DNA of 64,000 nt, from assembly GCF_014201095.1 (NCBI RefSeq), contig NZ_JACHDN010000001.1:682001-746000 (forward strand). The letters run 5' to 3'. Under the pieces are notes generated by a model. That model had not been told where the DNA came from, did no database searches, and saw only the letters and a program-made list of their open reading frames with translations. The translations under genes were made by a program, and so were the position numbers. Numbering within the stretch: position 1 is the stretch's first letter; every line of letters begins with the position of its first letter. Below, piece by piece: positions 26,517 through 36,342 of the stretch. The stretch comes from Cellulomonas hominis (GTDB lineage Bacteria; Actinomycetota; Actinomycetes; Actinomycetales; Cellulomonadaceae).

Positions 26517-27929
26517 ATGAGCCTGCACGCCGACGACGACGTCCAGTACCGCATCGAGCACGACACGATGGGCGAGGTCCGCGTGCCCGCGGACGCGCTC
26601 TACCGCGCCCAGACCCAGCGCGCGGTGGAGAACTTCCCGATCAGCGGGACCACGCTGGAGCGCGGGCACGTCGCCGCGCTCGCCCGGATCAAGAAGGCCG
26701 CCGCCCGCGCGAACGCCGAGCTCGGCATCCTCGACCCCGCCGTCGCCGACGCGATCGCCGCGGCGGCGGACGAGGTGGCCGGGGGCGAGCACGACGCGCA
26801 CTTCCCGGTGGACGTCTACCAGACCGGCTCCGGCACGTCCTCCAACATGAACATGAACGAGGTCCTGGCGACGCTGGCGACCCGCTCGCTGGGCGCGGAC
26901 GTGCACCCGAACGACCACGTCAACGCCTCGCAGTCGTCCAACGACGTCTTCCCGACGTCGGTGCACGTCGCCGCGACGGACGGCGCGGTGCACGACCTGG
27001 TCCCCGCCCTCGAGCACCTCGCGGGGTCGCTGGAGCGGCTGGCCGCGCGGCACGCCGGCGACGTGAAGTCCGGCCGGACGCACCTCATGGACGCCACCCC
27101 CGTGACGTTCGGGCAGGAGTTCGGCGGGTACGCGGCGGCCGTGCGCCGGGGCGTCGAGCGGGTGCAGGCCGCCCTCCCCCGTGTCGCGGAGGTCCCGCTC
27201 GGCGGCACCGCGGTCGGCACCGGCATCAACACGCCGGCGGGCTTCCCGCAGCGGGTGATCGCGCTGCTCGCGGAGGACACCGGGCTGCCGCTGACCGAGG
27301 CGCGCGACCACTTCGAGGCGCAGGGCGCGCGGGACGGGCTGGTCGAGCTGTCCGGGGCGCTGCGGACCATCGCCGTCAGCCTGACGAAGATCTGCAACGA
27401 CCTGCGCTGGATGGGCTCCGGCCCGAACACCGGCCTGGGCGAGATCCGGATCCCGGACCTGCAGCCCGGCTCGTCGATCATGCCGGGCAAGGTGAACCCG
27501 GTGATCCCGGAGGCCGTGCTCATGGTCGGCGCCCGGGTGGTCGGCAACGACGCGACCGTGGCGTGGGCCGGGGCCTCGGGCTCGTTCGAGCTCAACGTGC
27601 AGATCCCGGTGATGGGCCAGGCGGTGCTGGAGTCCGAGCGGCTGCTCGCGGCGGCGTGCCGGGTGCTGGCCGACCGGTGCGTCGACGGCATCGAGGTCGA
27701 CGTCGAGCGCGGCGCGGCCTACGCCGGGTCGTCGCCGTCGATCGTCACGCCCCTGAACCGGCTGATCGGGTACGAGGCGGCCGCGAAGATCGCGAAGCAC
27801 GCGGTCGCGCACGGCGTCACGGTCCGCGAGGCGGTCCTCGCCCTGGGTCACGTCGAGCGCGGCGACCTCACGGAGGCCCAGCTGGACGAGGCCCTGGACC
27901 TGCTGCGGATGACGCGCCCGGCGACCTGA
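26517..27929 (+). CDS. fumC: Class II fumarate hydratase
   Basis: 470 aa, normal length for this TCA-cycle enzyme converting fumarate and malate. The N-terminal [32 protein letters not shown] is diagnostic, the conserved [15 protein letters not shown] lines the active site, and the superfamily signature appears as [14 protein letters not shown] at 26517 preferred over 26508 because of the -10 spacing. It converges on a chemoreceptor gene with a terminator hairpin between. Confidence 0.97.
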   Translation: MSLHADDDVQYRIEHDTMGEVRVPADALYRAQTQRAVENFPISGTTLERGHVAALARIKKAAARANAELGILDPAVADAIAAAADEVAGGEHDAHFPVDVYQTGSGTSSNMNMNEVLATLATRSLGADVHPNDHVNASQSSNDVFPTSVHVAATDGAVHDLVPALEHLAGSLERLAARHAGDVKSGRTHLMDATPVTFGQEFGGYAAAVRRGVERVQAALPRVAEVPLGGTAVGTGINTPAGFPQRVIALLAEDTGLPLTEARDHFEAQGARDGLVELSGALRTIAVSLTKICNDLRWMGSGPNTGLGEIRIPDLQPGSSIMPGKVNPVIPEAVLMVGARVVGNDATVAWAGASGSFELNVQIPVMGQAVLESERLLAAACRVLADRCVDGIEVDVERGAAYAGSSPSIVTPLNRLIGYEAAAKIAKHAVAHGVTVREAVLALGHVERGDLTEAQLDEALDLLRMTRPAT

Positions 27930-27971
27930 CCGGGGCGAGCCCCCACCGCCTGCCGGCGGGGCACCGCACGC

Positions 27972-28023
27972 GCGACGGGGGCACGCCGGTGCATGCCCGG
28001 TCGGCCGCGAGGTGCCCCGTCGC
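27972..28023. terminator. Bidirectional terminator between fumC and the chemoreceptor gene
   Basis: Stem of 12 pairs with a single bulged G (27972-27984 with 28012-28023; arm GCGACGGGG.CAC) and a 27-nt loop that can fold further. It lies midway in the 135-bp convergent gap. Confidence 0.65.
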
Positions 28024-28064
28024 CGCGCGGGCGCGAGCGCGCGGGTGCGGGCAGGCCCGTGCGG

Positions 28065-30212
28065 TCAGCGCGCCAGCGTGAACTCCTCCGCGCCGGCCGC
28101 GAGCTCCTCGGCGACGTCCGCGAGCGTGACCACGGCCTGCCGGACCTCGGCGGCGCCGTCGAACGCCTGGCCCGCGGCCTGCGCGACGTCGGCCGCGGAG
28201 CCCGCGATGTCGGCGGTGGACTCGGCGGCGACCAGCAGGTTCCGCTCGATCTCGGACGTGGTCGCGCTCTGCTGCTCGACGACCGCGGACACCGCCCCCT
28301 GCAGCCCGTCGACCGTGGTCACGACCTCGGAGATGCGGGCGACGGCGGTCCGCACGTCGGCGGCGTCGCGGGTCACGGCCTCGAGCACCGGGGCGATCGT
28401 CCCGATGGCGCTCGACGTCTGCTGCGCGAGGTCCTTGACCTCCCCGGCGACGACGGCGAACCCGGCGCCGGCGGCGCCCGCGCGGGCGGCCTCGATGCTG
28501 GCGTTCAGCGCAAGCAGGTGCGTCTGCCCGGCGATGGCGGTGACCGTGTCGAGGACGGCGGCGATCTGCGACGTGGACGCGGCGAGCCGGTCGGCGGCGC
28601 CCGCGGCCTCGTCGGTGATGCCCACCGCCTGCGCGGCCTGGCCGGAGGCCGCTGTGACGTCCTGCGCCACCGACTCGATGGACGCGCGCATCTCGGTCAT
28701 CGCGGCGGTGACGGTCTGCACCTCGGTGCTCACGACGGACGCGGACCCGGCGGCGCCCTCGGCCCGCGACACCGTGCGCCCCGCGGCGGCCTCGAGCGTC
28801 CCGGAGGACCCGTCGAGCCGGCCCGCGGTGCTGCGCACGGCTTCGGCCCCGGCCTGCATCCGGCCCAGGGCGGCGCGCATCGCGTCGATGGCCTCGCCGA
28901 GCGCGGCACCCATCACCCCGATCTCGTCGCGGCCCTCGCCCCGGACCTCGCCCGACAGGTCCCGGTCGGCGACGCGGCGCAGCGCGGTGGTGAGCCGACC
29001 GACCCGGCCGACGACCCGCCCGGAGATCCACACCACGAGCGCGACGGCGAGCACGGCCACGACGAGGCCGACGACCAGCAGCGTCCGCACCAGCGTCCCG
29101 GACCCGGCGGCCAGCTCGTCGGAGACGGCCCGCAGGTCCGCGTCCATCCCCCAGGCGGCGACGGTCCAGCCCCACGGCGCGTACCGGGCGAGCTGGACGG
29201 TGGCCGCGTCCTCGCCGAGGTCGACCCGCTCGGTGGTGGTCGCCCCGTCCTCGAGCTCCGCGCCGGCCGCGACGAGGGCCGGTGCGGCGTCCGCCGCGGC
29301 ACCCCCGGGCGGGGGCACCACCCAGGCCCCGGTGTCGTCCGCGACCGTGAGGTACCCGCGCTCCCCGACTGTGACCTCCGCGAGCGCCGCGCGCAGCGGC
29401 TCGTCGACCTCGGCCTGCGGCACCCCGACGAACAGCGCCCCGGCGACCGCCCCGTCCACGACCAGCGGTGCGTAGGCGGTGACGTACGGCTGCCCGACGA
29501 CCTGCGCGGTGCCGTAGTACGGCTGCCCGGAGAGCAGCGCGGCGACGACGGCGTTCGGCGTCCCGTCCGGGCCGGTCGCGGCGATCGCGGTGCCGATGGC
29601 CCGGTTCCCCTCGGCGTTCCGGACGCTGGTGGCGACGCGGAGCATGTCGCCGCCCTCGTCGACCCGCTGGAACACGGTGACGGCGGCGCCCAGCAGCGTG
29701 CTGATGTCGTCCACGACCGGCACGACCGCGGCCGGGTCGGTGGTGCGGCCGAGCCAGGTGCCGCCGACGAGCAGCTGCGGCAGGTCGGCCTCGCGGGTGG
29801 CGCCGCTGGTCTGGTCGGTGACCGTCCAGCGCTCCGGGCCGCCGAAGGTCACGGGGCCGGCCTGCGCGAGGGTCTGCTCGGCGGCCCGCAGGTCCGCGGC
29901 CATCCGGTCGGTGACCGTGGCGACCTGCGTGCTGACGAGCGTGACGGCCTGCCGGGTGGTCTGGGTCATCGCGTCCCGGGTCAGCAGGTCCACGTCCGCA
30001 CCGGCGTCGCGGGCCAGGCCGGACACCTGCCAGCCGCCGACGGCGGTGAGCAGGGCGGCGGTGGCGGCGACGGCACCGGCGCCGGTCGCGACGAGCTGGG
30101 CGCGGAGGCTGGTGCGCAGGCTGGTGCGCGGGCGGTGCAGGGGCACGGGCGTCTCCGGGGCCGGGTGGACCGGCGCCAGCCCCCTCGGCACCGGCGTTGA
30201 CGGGCCTCCCAT
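28065..30212 (-). CDS. Methyl-accepting chemotaxis protein with Cache sensor
   Basis: 715 aa. First membrane helix at about 40-60, extracellular sensor of the Cache_3/Cache_2 type (about 60-350; note [25 protein letters not shown]), second helix ([24 protein letters not shown]), a HAMP-like segment, then a signalling domain with the hairpin tip [36 protein letters not shown]. It implies a motile or once motile organism, yet no other chemotaxis gene is nearby. The ATG at 30212 is the best start but its ribosome site (GGAGGG, 12 nt up) is distant. It may be cotranscribed with the MarR gene 47 nt upstream. Confidence 0.92.
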   Translation of the reverse strand: MGGPSTPVPRGLAPVHPAPETPVPLHRPRTSLRTSLRAQLVATGAGAVAATAALLTAVGGWQVSGLARDAGADVDLLTRDAMTQTTRQAVTLVSTQVATVTDRMAADLRAAEQTLAQAGPVTFGGPERWTVTDQTSGATREADLPQLLVGGTWLGRTTDPAAVVPVVDDISTLLGAAVTVFQRVDEGGDMLRVATSVRNAEGNRAIGTAIAATGPDGTPNAVVAALLSGQPYYGTAQVVGQPYVTAYAPLVVDGAVAGALFVGVPQAEVDEPLRAALAEVTVGERGYLTVADDTGAWVVPPPGGAAADAAPALVAAGAELEDGATTTERVDLGEDAATVQLARYAPWGWTVAAWGMDADLRAVSDELAAGSGTLVRTLLVVGLVVAVLAVALVVWISGRVVGRVGRLTTALRRVADRDLSGEVRGEGRDEIGVMGAALGEAIDAMRAALGRMQAGAEAVRSTAGRLDGSSGTLEAAAGRTVSRAEGAAGSASVVSTEVQTVTAAMTEMRASIESVAQDVTAASGQAAQAVGITDEAAGAADRLAASTSQIAAVLDTVTAIAGQTHLLALNASIEAARAGAAGAGFAVVAGEVKDLAQQTSSAIGTIAPVLEAVTRDAADVRTAVARISEVVTTVDGLQGAVSAVVEQQSATTSEIERNLLVAAESTADIAGSAADVAQAAGQAFDGAAEVRQAVVTLADVAEELAAGAEEFTLAR

Positions 30213-30259
30213 CGGCCGTCGCGCGCCCTCCGTGAGCCGGCGGGCGCGGATTTCACCCG

Positions 30260-30745
30260 TCAGGCGCGGCCCTCGACGCGCACCAGCACCCGGGACAGCA
30301 GCGCCGCGAGCCGCTCGGTCTCTGCCGGGGTCAGGCCGGCGAGCGCGTCGGCCTCGCGGGCCAGGTGCGCGGGCATCAGCCGGTCCACGGCGTCCCGGCC
30401 GGCTGCGGTGAGCGCGAGCAGCACGCCACGGCGGTCCCGGCTCGGCACGCTGCGCTCGACCAGGCCCGCGCGCACCAGGGCGTCCGCGCGCTTGGTGATC
30501 GCCGCCCCGGACGCCGCCGTGATCGTCGAGACCTCGCTCGCGCGCAGCGGCCGGCCCGCCCGGCGCAGGGCGCACAGCAGGTCGAACTCCCCGCGGCTCA
30601 GCCCGTCCGCGGCGAGCTCGGCCTCGGCCCGGGCGTCGAGCAGCGCGGCGATCCGGGTGACCCGGCCCGCGACGGCGATCGGGGCGACGTCGAGGTCCGG
30701 CAGCTCCCGGTGCCAGTCCGCGCGCAGGCGGTCCACGCTGTCCAC
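30260..30745 (-). CDS. MarR-family transcriptional regulator
   Basis: 161-aa winged helix protein: [24 protein letters not shown], then recognition region [22 protein letters not shown] and wing [20 protein letters not shown] at 30745 is chosen because TAGGGT lies 7 nt upstream and no ribosome site exists. Divergent from the FUSC-like gene, with a TTCGT/ACGAA dyad between them, so it probably controls that membrane protein and itself. The chemoreceptor gene follows in the same direction. Confidence 0.92.
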   Translation of the reverse strand: MDSVDRLRADWHRELPDLDVAPIAVAGRVTRIAALLDARAEAELAADGLSRGEFDLLCALRRAGRPLRASEVSTITAASGAAITKRADALVRAGLVERSVPSRDRRGVLLALTAAGRDAVDRLMPAHLAREADALAGLTPAETERLAALLSRVLVRVEGRA

Positions 30746-30752
30746 GCGCGCC

Positions 30753-30758
30753 ACCCTA
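30753..30758 (-). promoter_or_regulatory. Leaderless-type -10 hexamer for the second marR gene
   Basis: TAGGGT on the minus strand, 7 nt before the GTG at 30745. Confidence 0.6.
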
Positions 30759-30769
30759 CCGAGCGTGAG

Positions 30770-30781
30770 TTCGTTCACGAA
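30770..30781. promoter_or_regulatory. Candidate MarR operator
   Basis: TTCGTTCACGAA: 5-bp arms TTCGT/ACGAA around two central bases, between the divergent promoters of the marR gene and the FUSC-like gene. Confidence 0.55.
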
Positions 30782-30806
30782 TAAAACACCGACGAAGATT
30801 CCCGCG

Positions 30807-30812
30807 TACCCT
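30807..30812 (+). promoter_or_regulatory. Leaderless-type -10 hexamer for the FUSC-like gene
   Basis: TACCCT, 8 nt before the ATG at 30821, with no ribosome site between. Confidence 0.5.
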
Positions 30813-30820
30813 GGTGGGCG

Positions 30821-32074
30821 ATGCACCGCCTCTCCCTCCTCGCCGCCCTCCTGCACCCCGAGCAGCTCCGCGCCGCGCTGCGTCCCCACCGCGGCCCCGG
30901 GCCGTCCGCGCGGGCCGTCGTCGGCGGGGCCCTGCGCTGCGGGGCCAGCGTCGCGCTCGTCTTCCTGCTCGTCGCGGCCCTCGGCCGGCACGACCTGGCC
31001 GGCTACGCCTCGCTCGGGGCGCTCGCGTCGCTGTACGGCCGCAGCGCCGGATACGCGTGGCGCGCCCGCCTCATGGCGCTGGTCGGCCTCGGGCTCACCG
31101 GCGCGGTGGCCCTCATGTCGGCCCTCGCCGCCACCCGCGCCCCGGCGCCGCTCGTCCTCGGCGCGCTGACGCTGCTCGCCGCCGGCGCGACGGCCGGGGC
31201 CGCCGCCCTGCGCACCGGCCCGCCGGGGGCGACCATCCTCGTGTTCGCCGCCGGTGCCGGCTCGGCCGCCGCCGCACCGTCCGACGTCCCCGCACGGGCC
31301 CTGGCGGTGGCCGCGGGCGCCGCGGTGGCGCTGGCGGTGTGCACCGGCGGCGTGCTGCTGGACCGGTGGCGCGCGCGCCCGGTCGACCCGGCGCCCCCGC
31401 TGCGCGACGTCGTGCGCGCCGGGACGGCCGGCGGCGCCGCACTGGGCCCGGCGCTCACCGTCGGGGTGGCCGCGGCGCTCGCCGGGACCGCCGCCACGGC
31501 CGCCGGGTGGGGTCACCCCGCGTGGGCCGTCATGGGCGCCGCCGCCGCGCTCCAGGGCACGCACGTGCGGCACACGGGCGTGCGGGCGCTGCAGCGCGCC
31601 GCCGGGACGGCGTGCGGCGCCGTACTGGCGCTCCCCCTGCTCGCCGCGCACCTCGACTTCGCCGTCGTCGCCGCGCTGGTCGTCGTCCTCCAGGTCGTCA
31701 CCGAGCTGGTGGTCGGCCGGCACTACGGCGCGGCGATGCTCACCATCACGCCCATGGCGCTGCTCATGACGTCCCTCGGCGCGCCGGCGGACCCGGCCGG
31801 GCTGGCGCTCGACCGCGCGCTGGACACCGCCGTCGGCGCGCTGGTCGGGGTGCTGGTCGCGGTCGCCGCCGCCCGGCCGGAGCCGTCAGAGCTCGATCCC
31901 CTCCAGCATCTCGGTGACGAGCGCCGCGACGGGCGACCGCTCGGACCGGGTCAGGGTGACGTGCGCGAACAGCGGGTGGCCCTTGAGCGCCTCGATGACC
32001 GCCGCGACGCCGTCGTGCCGGCCGACCCGCAGGTTGTCCCGCTGGGCGACGTCGTGCGTGAGCACCACGCGTGA
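30821..32074 (+). CDS. FUSC-family-like integral membrane protein
   Basis: 417 aa as read. About ten hydrophobic helices in two similar halves, with the second half showing the FUSC_2/aromatic-acid-exporter-like pattern ([64 protein letters not shown]). Such proteins are implicated in efflux of aromatic or hydrophobic compounds. The hydrophobic part ends near codon 355 ([10 protein letters not shown]); the last 62 codons are charged and lie antisense to phoH. This tail is probably not functional, or the ancestral stop has been lost. Divergent from a MarR gene. Confidence 0.75.
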   Translation: MHRLSLLAALLHPEQLRAALRPHRGPGPSARAVVGGALRCGASVALVFLLVAALGRHDLAGYASLGALASLYGRSAGYAWRARLMALVGLGLTGAVALMSALAATRAPAPLVLGALTLLAAGATAGAAALRTGPPGATILVFAAGAGSAAAAPSDVPARALAVAAGAAVALAVCTGGVLLDRWRARPVDPAPPLRDVVRAGTAGGAALGPALTVGVAAALAGTAATAAGWGHPAWAVMGAAAALQGTHVRHTGVRALQRAAGTACGAVLALPLLAAHLDFAVVAALVVVLQVVTELVVGRHYGAAMLTITPMALLMTSLGAPADPAGLALDRALDTAVGALVGVLVAVAAARPEPSELDPLQHLGDERRDGRPLGPGQGDVREQRVALERLDDRRDAVVPADPQVVPLGDVVREHHA

Positions 32075-33232
32075 GCTCTGCCCGATCCGGGACAGCACCG
32101 TGAGCAGGACGTTCCGCTCGAGGGACTGCGCCTCGTCGACGATCACGAACGCGTCGTGCAGCGAGCGCCCGCGGATGTGCGTGAGCGGCAGCACCTCGAG
32201 CAGGTCCCGGTCGATGACCTCCTCGACCACCTCGCGGCTCACCACCGCGCCCAGGGTGTCGAACACCGCCTGCGCCCAGGGGTTCATCTTCTCGGCCTCG
32301 CTGCCCGGCAGGTAGCCGAGCTCCTGGCCGCCCACCGCGTACAACGGCCGGAACACCATGACCTTCCGGTGCTGCCGGCGCTCCAGCACCGCCTCCAGCC
32401 CGGCGCACAGCGCGAGAGCCGACTTGCCGGTGCCGGCCCGGCCGCCGAGCGAGACGATGCCGACCTGCTCGTCCAGCAGCAGGTCGATGGCGATCCGCTG
32501 CTCCGCCGACCGGCCGTGCAGCCCGAACACGTCCTGGTCGCCTCGGACCACCTGCACGTGCTTGTCCGGCGTCACCCGACCCAGCGCGGAGCCGCGCGGG
32601 CTGTGGATCACCAGGCCGGTGTGGCACGGCAGGGTCGGGGCGTCGGCGACGTCCGCGAGCGGCAGCGACTCGTGCTCCCACATCTGCGCCATCTGCTGCT
32701 CGGTGACGTCGAGGGTGTCCATGCCGGTCCACCCGGAGTCGACGGCGAGCTCGTGCCGGTACTCCTCGGCCCGCAGCCCGATCGCCGACGCCTTGATCCG
32801 CATCGGCAGGTCCTTGGACACCACGGTGACGTCGCACCCCTCGGCCGCGAGGTTCGCCGCGACCGACAGGATCCGGGTGTCGTTGTCGCCGAGCCGGAAC
32901 CCGGCCGGCAGCACCGCGGGGTCGGTGTGGTTGAGCTCGACGCGGAGCGTGCCCCCCTGGTCGCCGATCGGCAGCGGCGCGTCCAGGCGGCCGTGCTGCA
33001 CCCGCAGGTCGTCGAGCAGCCGCAGCGCGGCCCGCGCGAAGTAGCCCAGCTCGGCGTGGTGCCGCTTGCCCTCCAGCTCGGTGATCACCACGACGGGGAG
33101 GACCACGTCGTGCTCGGCGAACCGCGTGATCGCCTTCGGGTCGGACAGCAGGACGGAGGTGTCGAGGACGTGCGTCCGGCGCCCCTCCGGCTGGTCGGTC
33201 GAGGCGGTGGCGGTTCCCAGCTTGCTGACCAC
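31886..33232 (-). CDS. PhoH-family protein with N-terminal PIN domain (PhoH2)
   Basis: 448 aa. N-terminal PIN ribonuclease domain ([15 protein letters not shown] with the first Asp, [10 protein letters not shown] with later acidic residues), linker, then the PhoH P-loop ATPase with [19 protein letters not shown] and [22 protein letters not shown]. PhoH2 proteins are described as RNA helicase/RNase enzymes. GTG at 33232 is preferred since GGAGGG lies 8 nt upstream; more distal in-frame starts lack a site. Its 3' end overlaps the convergent FUSC-like reading frame by 189 bp. Confidence 0.94.
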   Translation of the reverse strand: MVSKLGTATASTDQPEGRRTHVLDTSVLLSDPKAITRFAEHDVVLPVVVITELEGKRHHAELGYFARAALRLLDDLRVQHGRLDAPLPIGDQGGTLRVELNHTDPAVLPAGFRLGDNDTRILSVAANLAAEGCDVTVVSKDLPMRIKASAIGLRAEEYRHELAVDSGWTGMDTLDVTEQQMAQMWEHESLPLADVADAPTLPCHTGLVIHSPRGSALGRVTPDKHVQVVRGDQDVFGLHGRSAEQRIAIDLLLDEQVGIVSLGGRAGTGKSALALCAGLEAVLERRQHRKVMVFRPLYAVGGQELGYLPGSEAEKMNPWAQAVFDTLGAVVSREVVEEVIDRDLLEVLPLTHIRGRSLHDAFVIVDEAQSLERNVLLTVLSRIGQSSRVVLTHDVAQRDNLRVGRHDGVAAVIEALKGHPLFAHVTLTRSERSPVAALVTEMLEGIEL

Positions 33233-33368
33233 GGCAGGCTCCCTCCGGCGGGACGCGGACGGCGGCCGCCGCCCGTCCTCTCGGACGCTACGCCCGGCCT
33301 CCGACACCCGCGCCCGCGCGACACGCGGGCCGCGGCACTCGAAACGCGATGTTCACCCGGCGCTCGCC

Positions 33369-34130
33369 TCAGCGCCCGTGGCGGCGCTCGCGGGCGGCGT
33401 AGTCGCGCACCGCGCGCAGGAAGTCGACCCGCCGGAAGTCCGGCCAGTACGCCTCGCAGAAGTAGTACTCCGAGTGCACGGACTGCCAGAGCATGAAGCC
33501 GCCGAGGCGCTGCTCGCCCGACGTGCGGATGACCAGGTCGGGGTCCGGCTGGCCCTTGGTGTAGAGGTGGTCGGCGATGTGCTCGACGTCGAACGTCGCC
33601 GCGATGTCGTCCAGCGACGCGCCCTCGGCGGCCCGCTCGGCGAGGTAGGACCGGACCGCGTCGGCGATCTCCCGCCGGCCGCCGTAGCCGATCGCCACGT
33701 TCACGTGCAGCCCGTCGACGTCGGCCGTCGCCGACTCGGCGTCCCGCAGGGTGCGCGCGGTGCGCTCCGGCAGCAGGTCGAGCGAGCCGACCGCCTGCAG
33801 CCGCCACCGCCGGGTCGCCGCGAGCTCGCGCACGGCGTCCTCGATGATGCCGAGCAGCGCCTCGAGCTCCTCGGGGTCCCGGGTGAGGTTGTCCGTGGAG
33901 AGCATCCACAGCGTGACGACCTCGACGCCCACCTCCTCGCCCCAGCCGAGCAGGTCGGAGATCCGGTCCGCCCCGCGGCGGTGCCCGGTGGCCGTCGACT
34001 CGCCGAGCTGACGCGCCCAGCGCCGGTTGCCGTCGAGGATGACGCCCACGTGCCGCGGCACCCGGTCGCGGGGCAGCGACGAGGCGAGCCGGCGCTCGTA
34101 CAGCCCGTACAGCGGGTGGGGCAGGCGCAC
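33369..34130 (-). CDS. uppS: Isoprenyl (polyprenyl cis-) transferase
   Basis: 253 aa, the normal size for cis-prenyltransferases. Catalytic Asp33 in VGVILDGNRRWAR, the ATGHRRGADR diphosphate-binding loop, STDNLTRD and the RTSGEQRLGGFMLWQSVHSEYYF block are all present. It extends prenyl diphosphates to the carrier lipid for cell-wall synthesis. The GTG at 34128-34130 is chosen since AAGGAG lies exactly 8 nt upstream; a longer reading from 34169 lacks a site. In actinobacteria two such enzymes often coexist (Z-FPP synthase and decaprenyl synthase), so the chain length is uncertain. Confidence 0.96.
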   Translation of the reverse strand: MRLPHPLYGLYERRLASSLPRDRVPRHVGVILDGNRRWARQLGESTATGHRRGADRISDLLGWGEEVGVEVVTLWMLSTDNLTRDPEELEALLGIIEDAVRELAATRRWRLQAVGSLDLLPERTARTLRDAESATADVDGLHVNVAIGYGGRREIADAVRSYLAERAAEGASLDDIAATFDVEHIADHLYTKGQPDPDLVIRTSGEQRLGGFMLWQSVHSEYYFCEAYWPDFRRVDFLRAVRDYAARERRHGR

Positions 34131-34256
34131 GCGCGGTACTCCTTCGATCGGGCGGATGGCGGTGCTCACGCTACCGCCCGGGCGGTGCCGCACCCGGCGC
34201 GTCCCGGGGACGGCGCGGGGAGGATTCGTGCAGGCCCGCGCGGCGCCCGCGCGTGC

Positions 34257-34296
34257 AACCTACGCACCCGTAACCTACGCATTCGTAGGTTAGGCT
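34257..34296 (+). promoter_or_regulatory. Operator and -10 of the PAQR/hemolysin III gene
   Basis: Perfect inverted repeat TAACCTACG-CATT-CGTAGGTTA at 34271-34292, overlapping a -10-like TAGGCT (34291-34296). A half-copy (AACCTACGCA) lies 15 bp upstream at 34257. The geometry suits a TetR- or MarR-type repressor; none is encoded next door. Confidence 0.65.
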
Positions 34297-34329
34297 TCGT
34301 CGCGTCCCTCGTCCGGAAGGAGCACCGCC

Positions 34330-35001
34330 GTGAAGGTCAGCGAGACCGCGGAGCAGGTCGCCGACGCCGTGAAGCCGCGGCTGCGCGGCTGGATCCACGC
34401 CGGGATGTTCCCGCTGGTGACCGCCGCGTCCATCGTGCTCGTCGTCCTGGCGCCCACCGCCCCGCTGACGATCGCGTGCGCCGTGTTCGGCGGCGCCGCC
34501 ATGCTGCTGTTCGGCACCAGCGCGGTCTACCACCGCGGGACCTGGTCGCCGCGGGTCGCCGGCGTGCTGCGCCGCATGGACCACACGAACATCTTCCTGG
34601 TGATCTCGGGCACCTACACCCCGCTCGCCGTGGCGCTGCTGCCCGCGGACACCGCCCGGCTGCTGCTGGTCATCGTCTGGGCCGGCGCGCTCGTCGGCAT
34701 GCTCGCCCGCATCTTCTGGCTCGGCGCCCCGCGCTGGGTGTACGTGCCGGTGTACATCGCGCTCGGCTGGGTCGCCGTGTGGTTCCTGCCGACGTTCTGG
34801 CGGGCCGAGAACGGCGGCCCGGCGGTCGTCTGGCTGGTCATCGCGGGCGGCCTGGCGTACACGCTCGGCGCCGTCGTCTACGGCCTGAAGCGGCCGAACC
34901 CCAGCCCGCGGTGGTTCGGGTTCCACGAGATCTTCCACCTGCTGACCGTCGTCGGGTTCACGTGCCACTACATCGCCGTGACCATGGCCGTTCTCCACTG
35001 A
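34330..35001 (+). CDS. Hemolysin III/PAQR-family membrane protein
   Basis: 223 aa with seven predicted helices. The metal-binding pattern of the family is present: YHRG after helix two, DHTNIFLVISGTYTP, and HEIFHLLTVVGFTCHY near the C-terminus. GTG start with AAGGAG 8 nt upstream. Bacterial members influence membrane fluidity in some species, while haemolysis is usually not their real role. An operator-like palindrome covers its promoter. Confidence 0.92.
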   Translation: MKVSETAEQVADAVKPRLRGWIHAGMFPLVTAASIVLVVLAPTAPLTIACAVFGGAAMLLFGTSAVYHRGTWSPRVAGVLRRMDHTNIFLVISGTYTPLAVALLPADTARLLLVIVWAGALVGMLARIFWLGAPRWVYVPVYIALGWVAVWFLPTFWRAENGGPAVVWLVIAGGLAYTLGAVVYGLKRPNPSPRWFGFHEIFHLLTVVGFTCHYIAVTMAVLH

Positions 35002-35005
35002 CGTC

Positions 35006-35011
35006 TACGGT
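35006..35011 (+). promoter_or_regulatory. Leaderless-type -10 hexamer for the alarmone synthetase gene
   Basis: TACGGT, 7 nt before the ATG at 35019. A GGAGG overlaps this gap but sits only 2 nt from the start codon, too close for a normal ribosome site. Confidence 0.5.
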
Positions 35012-35018
35012 GGAGGGC

Positions 35019-35789
35019 ATGACCGCGGCCACCTCCCTGCACGACGTCCCCGAACCCGCGCAGGTGCGCGCGCTCATGCGCGACATGCGCCGCCTCGCGC
35101 TGACGTACAAGTTCGGGATCGACGAGGTCATGACGAAGATCGCGATCCTGCGCGACGAGTTCCGGCACATGCAGAACTACAACCCGGTCGAGCACGTCGG
35201 GTCCCGGCTGAAGTCGTTCGAGTCCATCGTCGCCAAGTGCCGGCGCAAGGGGATCCCGCTGACGCCCGAGGCGGTCCGGGCGGAGATGTTCGACATCGCG
35301 GGGGTGCGGGTCACGTGCTCGTTCGTCTCGGACATCTACCGGGTCCGGGACATGCTGGTCGGCCAGTCCGACCTCACGCTGCTCGAGGAGCGCGACTACA
35401 TCGCGCACCCCAAGGGCAACGGCTACAAGTCGCTGCACCTCATCGTCCAGGTCCCCGTCTACCTGTCGGACCGGGTGGAGGACGTGATCGTCGAGATCCA
35501 GATCCGGACCATCGCCATGGACTTCTGGGCGAGCCTGGAGCACAAGATCTACTACAAGTACGGCCGGCAGGTCCCCCGGCACCTCACCGACTCCCTCAAG
35601 CTCGCGGCGGACGTCGCGGCGTCCCTCGACGCGTCGATGGAGCGGATCCACGAGGAGGTCAAGGCCCTGGCCGGCGAGGAGCAGCCCGTCGAGCACGCCG
35701 AGGCCGTGCTCAGCCCGGAGGAGCTGCTGCGCTCGTTCTGGCCGTCGCCGGACACCGGGCTGGACTCGGAGGGCCGGCCGCGCACCTGA
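35019..35789 (+). CDS. Small alarmone synthetase (RelA/SpoT-domain GTP pyrophosphokinase)
   Basis: 256 aa with a single RelA/SpoT synthetase domain and no hydrolase, TGS or ACT part. Diagnostic stretches: EFRHMQNYNPVEHVGSRLKS, MFDIAGVRVTCSFVSDIYRV, HPKGNGYKSLHLIVQVPV and VEIQIRTIAMDFWASLEHKIYYKY, with the catalytic Glu in EIQIRT. It should make (p)ppGpp from GDP or GTP under its own signals. This resembles the RelQ/YjbM group. The last 30 residues are a divergent, acidic tail. Confidence 0.94.
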   Translation: MTAATSLHDVPEPAQVRALMRDMRRLALTYKFGIDEVMTKIAILRDEFRHMQNYNPVEHVGSRLKSFESIVAKCRRKGIPLTPEAVRAEMFDIAGVRVTCSFVSDIYRVRDMLVGQSDLTLLEERDYIAHPKGNGYKSLHLIVQVPVYLSDRVEDVIVEIQIRTIAMDFWASLEHKIYYKYGRQVPRHLTDSLKLAADVAASLDASMERIHEEVKALAGEEQPVEHAEAVLSPEELLRSFWPSPDTGLDSEGRPRT

Positions 35790-35817
35790 CGGGTCGCCGG
35801 TCCGCCACACTGACGCC

Positions 35818-36342
35818 GTGGCGCACACCGTCCTGCAGCTGCCGGTCTTCGACCTCGAGCCGTTCGTGCGCGCCCGCCTGCGCGCCGAGAACCCCCGGCT
35901 GCGCGAGCCCGAGGGGGACACGTGGTGCGCCCACGTGGCGCTGCTCGACCCGTTCGTCGACGAGGCCGACGCCGGGCCGGAGCTGTTCCAGGCGCTCGCC
36001 CGGGAGTGCGCGCGGTGGGACCCGCTCGTGCTGCGGCTCGCCGAGATCCGGCGGCTCCCCGGCGGCCCGATCTGCCTCGCGCCCGAGCCGTCCGACCGGC
36101 TCGTCGCGATGACCGAGGCGTTCGCCGCCGCGTTCCCCGGCCACCCGGCGCACGGCGGGGCGGGCGACCGCGCCGTTCCGCACGTGCCGCTGGGCCACGA
36201 CGTGCCGGACGCCGACCTCGACCTGCTCCGCGGCTGGCTGCCGCAGACCGCGCTGGTCGAGGACGTGCACCTGGTGTCGTGGTCGCAGACCGAGGTCCGC
36301 ACGATCGCGTCGTTCCCGCTGCGCGGGGTCGCGCACCCCTAG
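35818..36342 (+). CDS. 2'-5' RNA ligase/2H phosphoesterase-like protein with degenerate motifs
   Basis: 174 aa. Two-lobed layout of 2H phosphoesterases with two motif positions, HVALLDPF and PHVPLGHD. Both histidines are present, but the Ser/Thr two residues after each (HxT/S) is replaced by Ala and Pro, so activity is doubtful. GTG start; CACACT 6 nt upstream may be a weak leaderless -10. It shares a CTAG with the convergent hydrolase gene, each strand reading TAG as its stop. Confidence 0.75.
   Translation: MAHTVLQLPVFDLEPFVRARLRAENPRLREPEGDTWCAHVALLDPFVDEADAGPELFQALARECARWDPLVLRLAEIRRLPGGPICLAPEPSDRLVAMTEAFAAAFPGHPAHGGAGDRAVPHVPLGHDVPDADLDLLRGWLPQTALVEDVHLVSWSQTEVRTIASFPLRGVAHP

Noticed and set aside
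34131..34169. Longer N-terminus for UppS from GTG 34169
   Set aside because: No ribosome site there, while AAGGAG sits exactly 8 nt before GTG 34130 and gives the normal family length.
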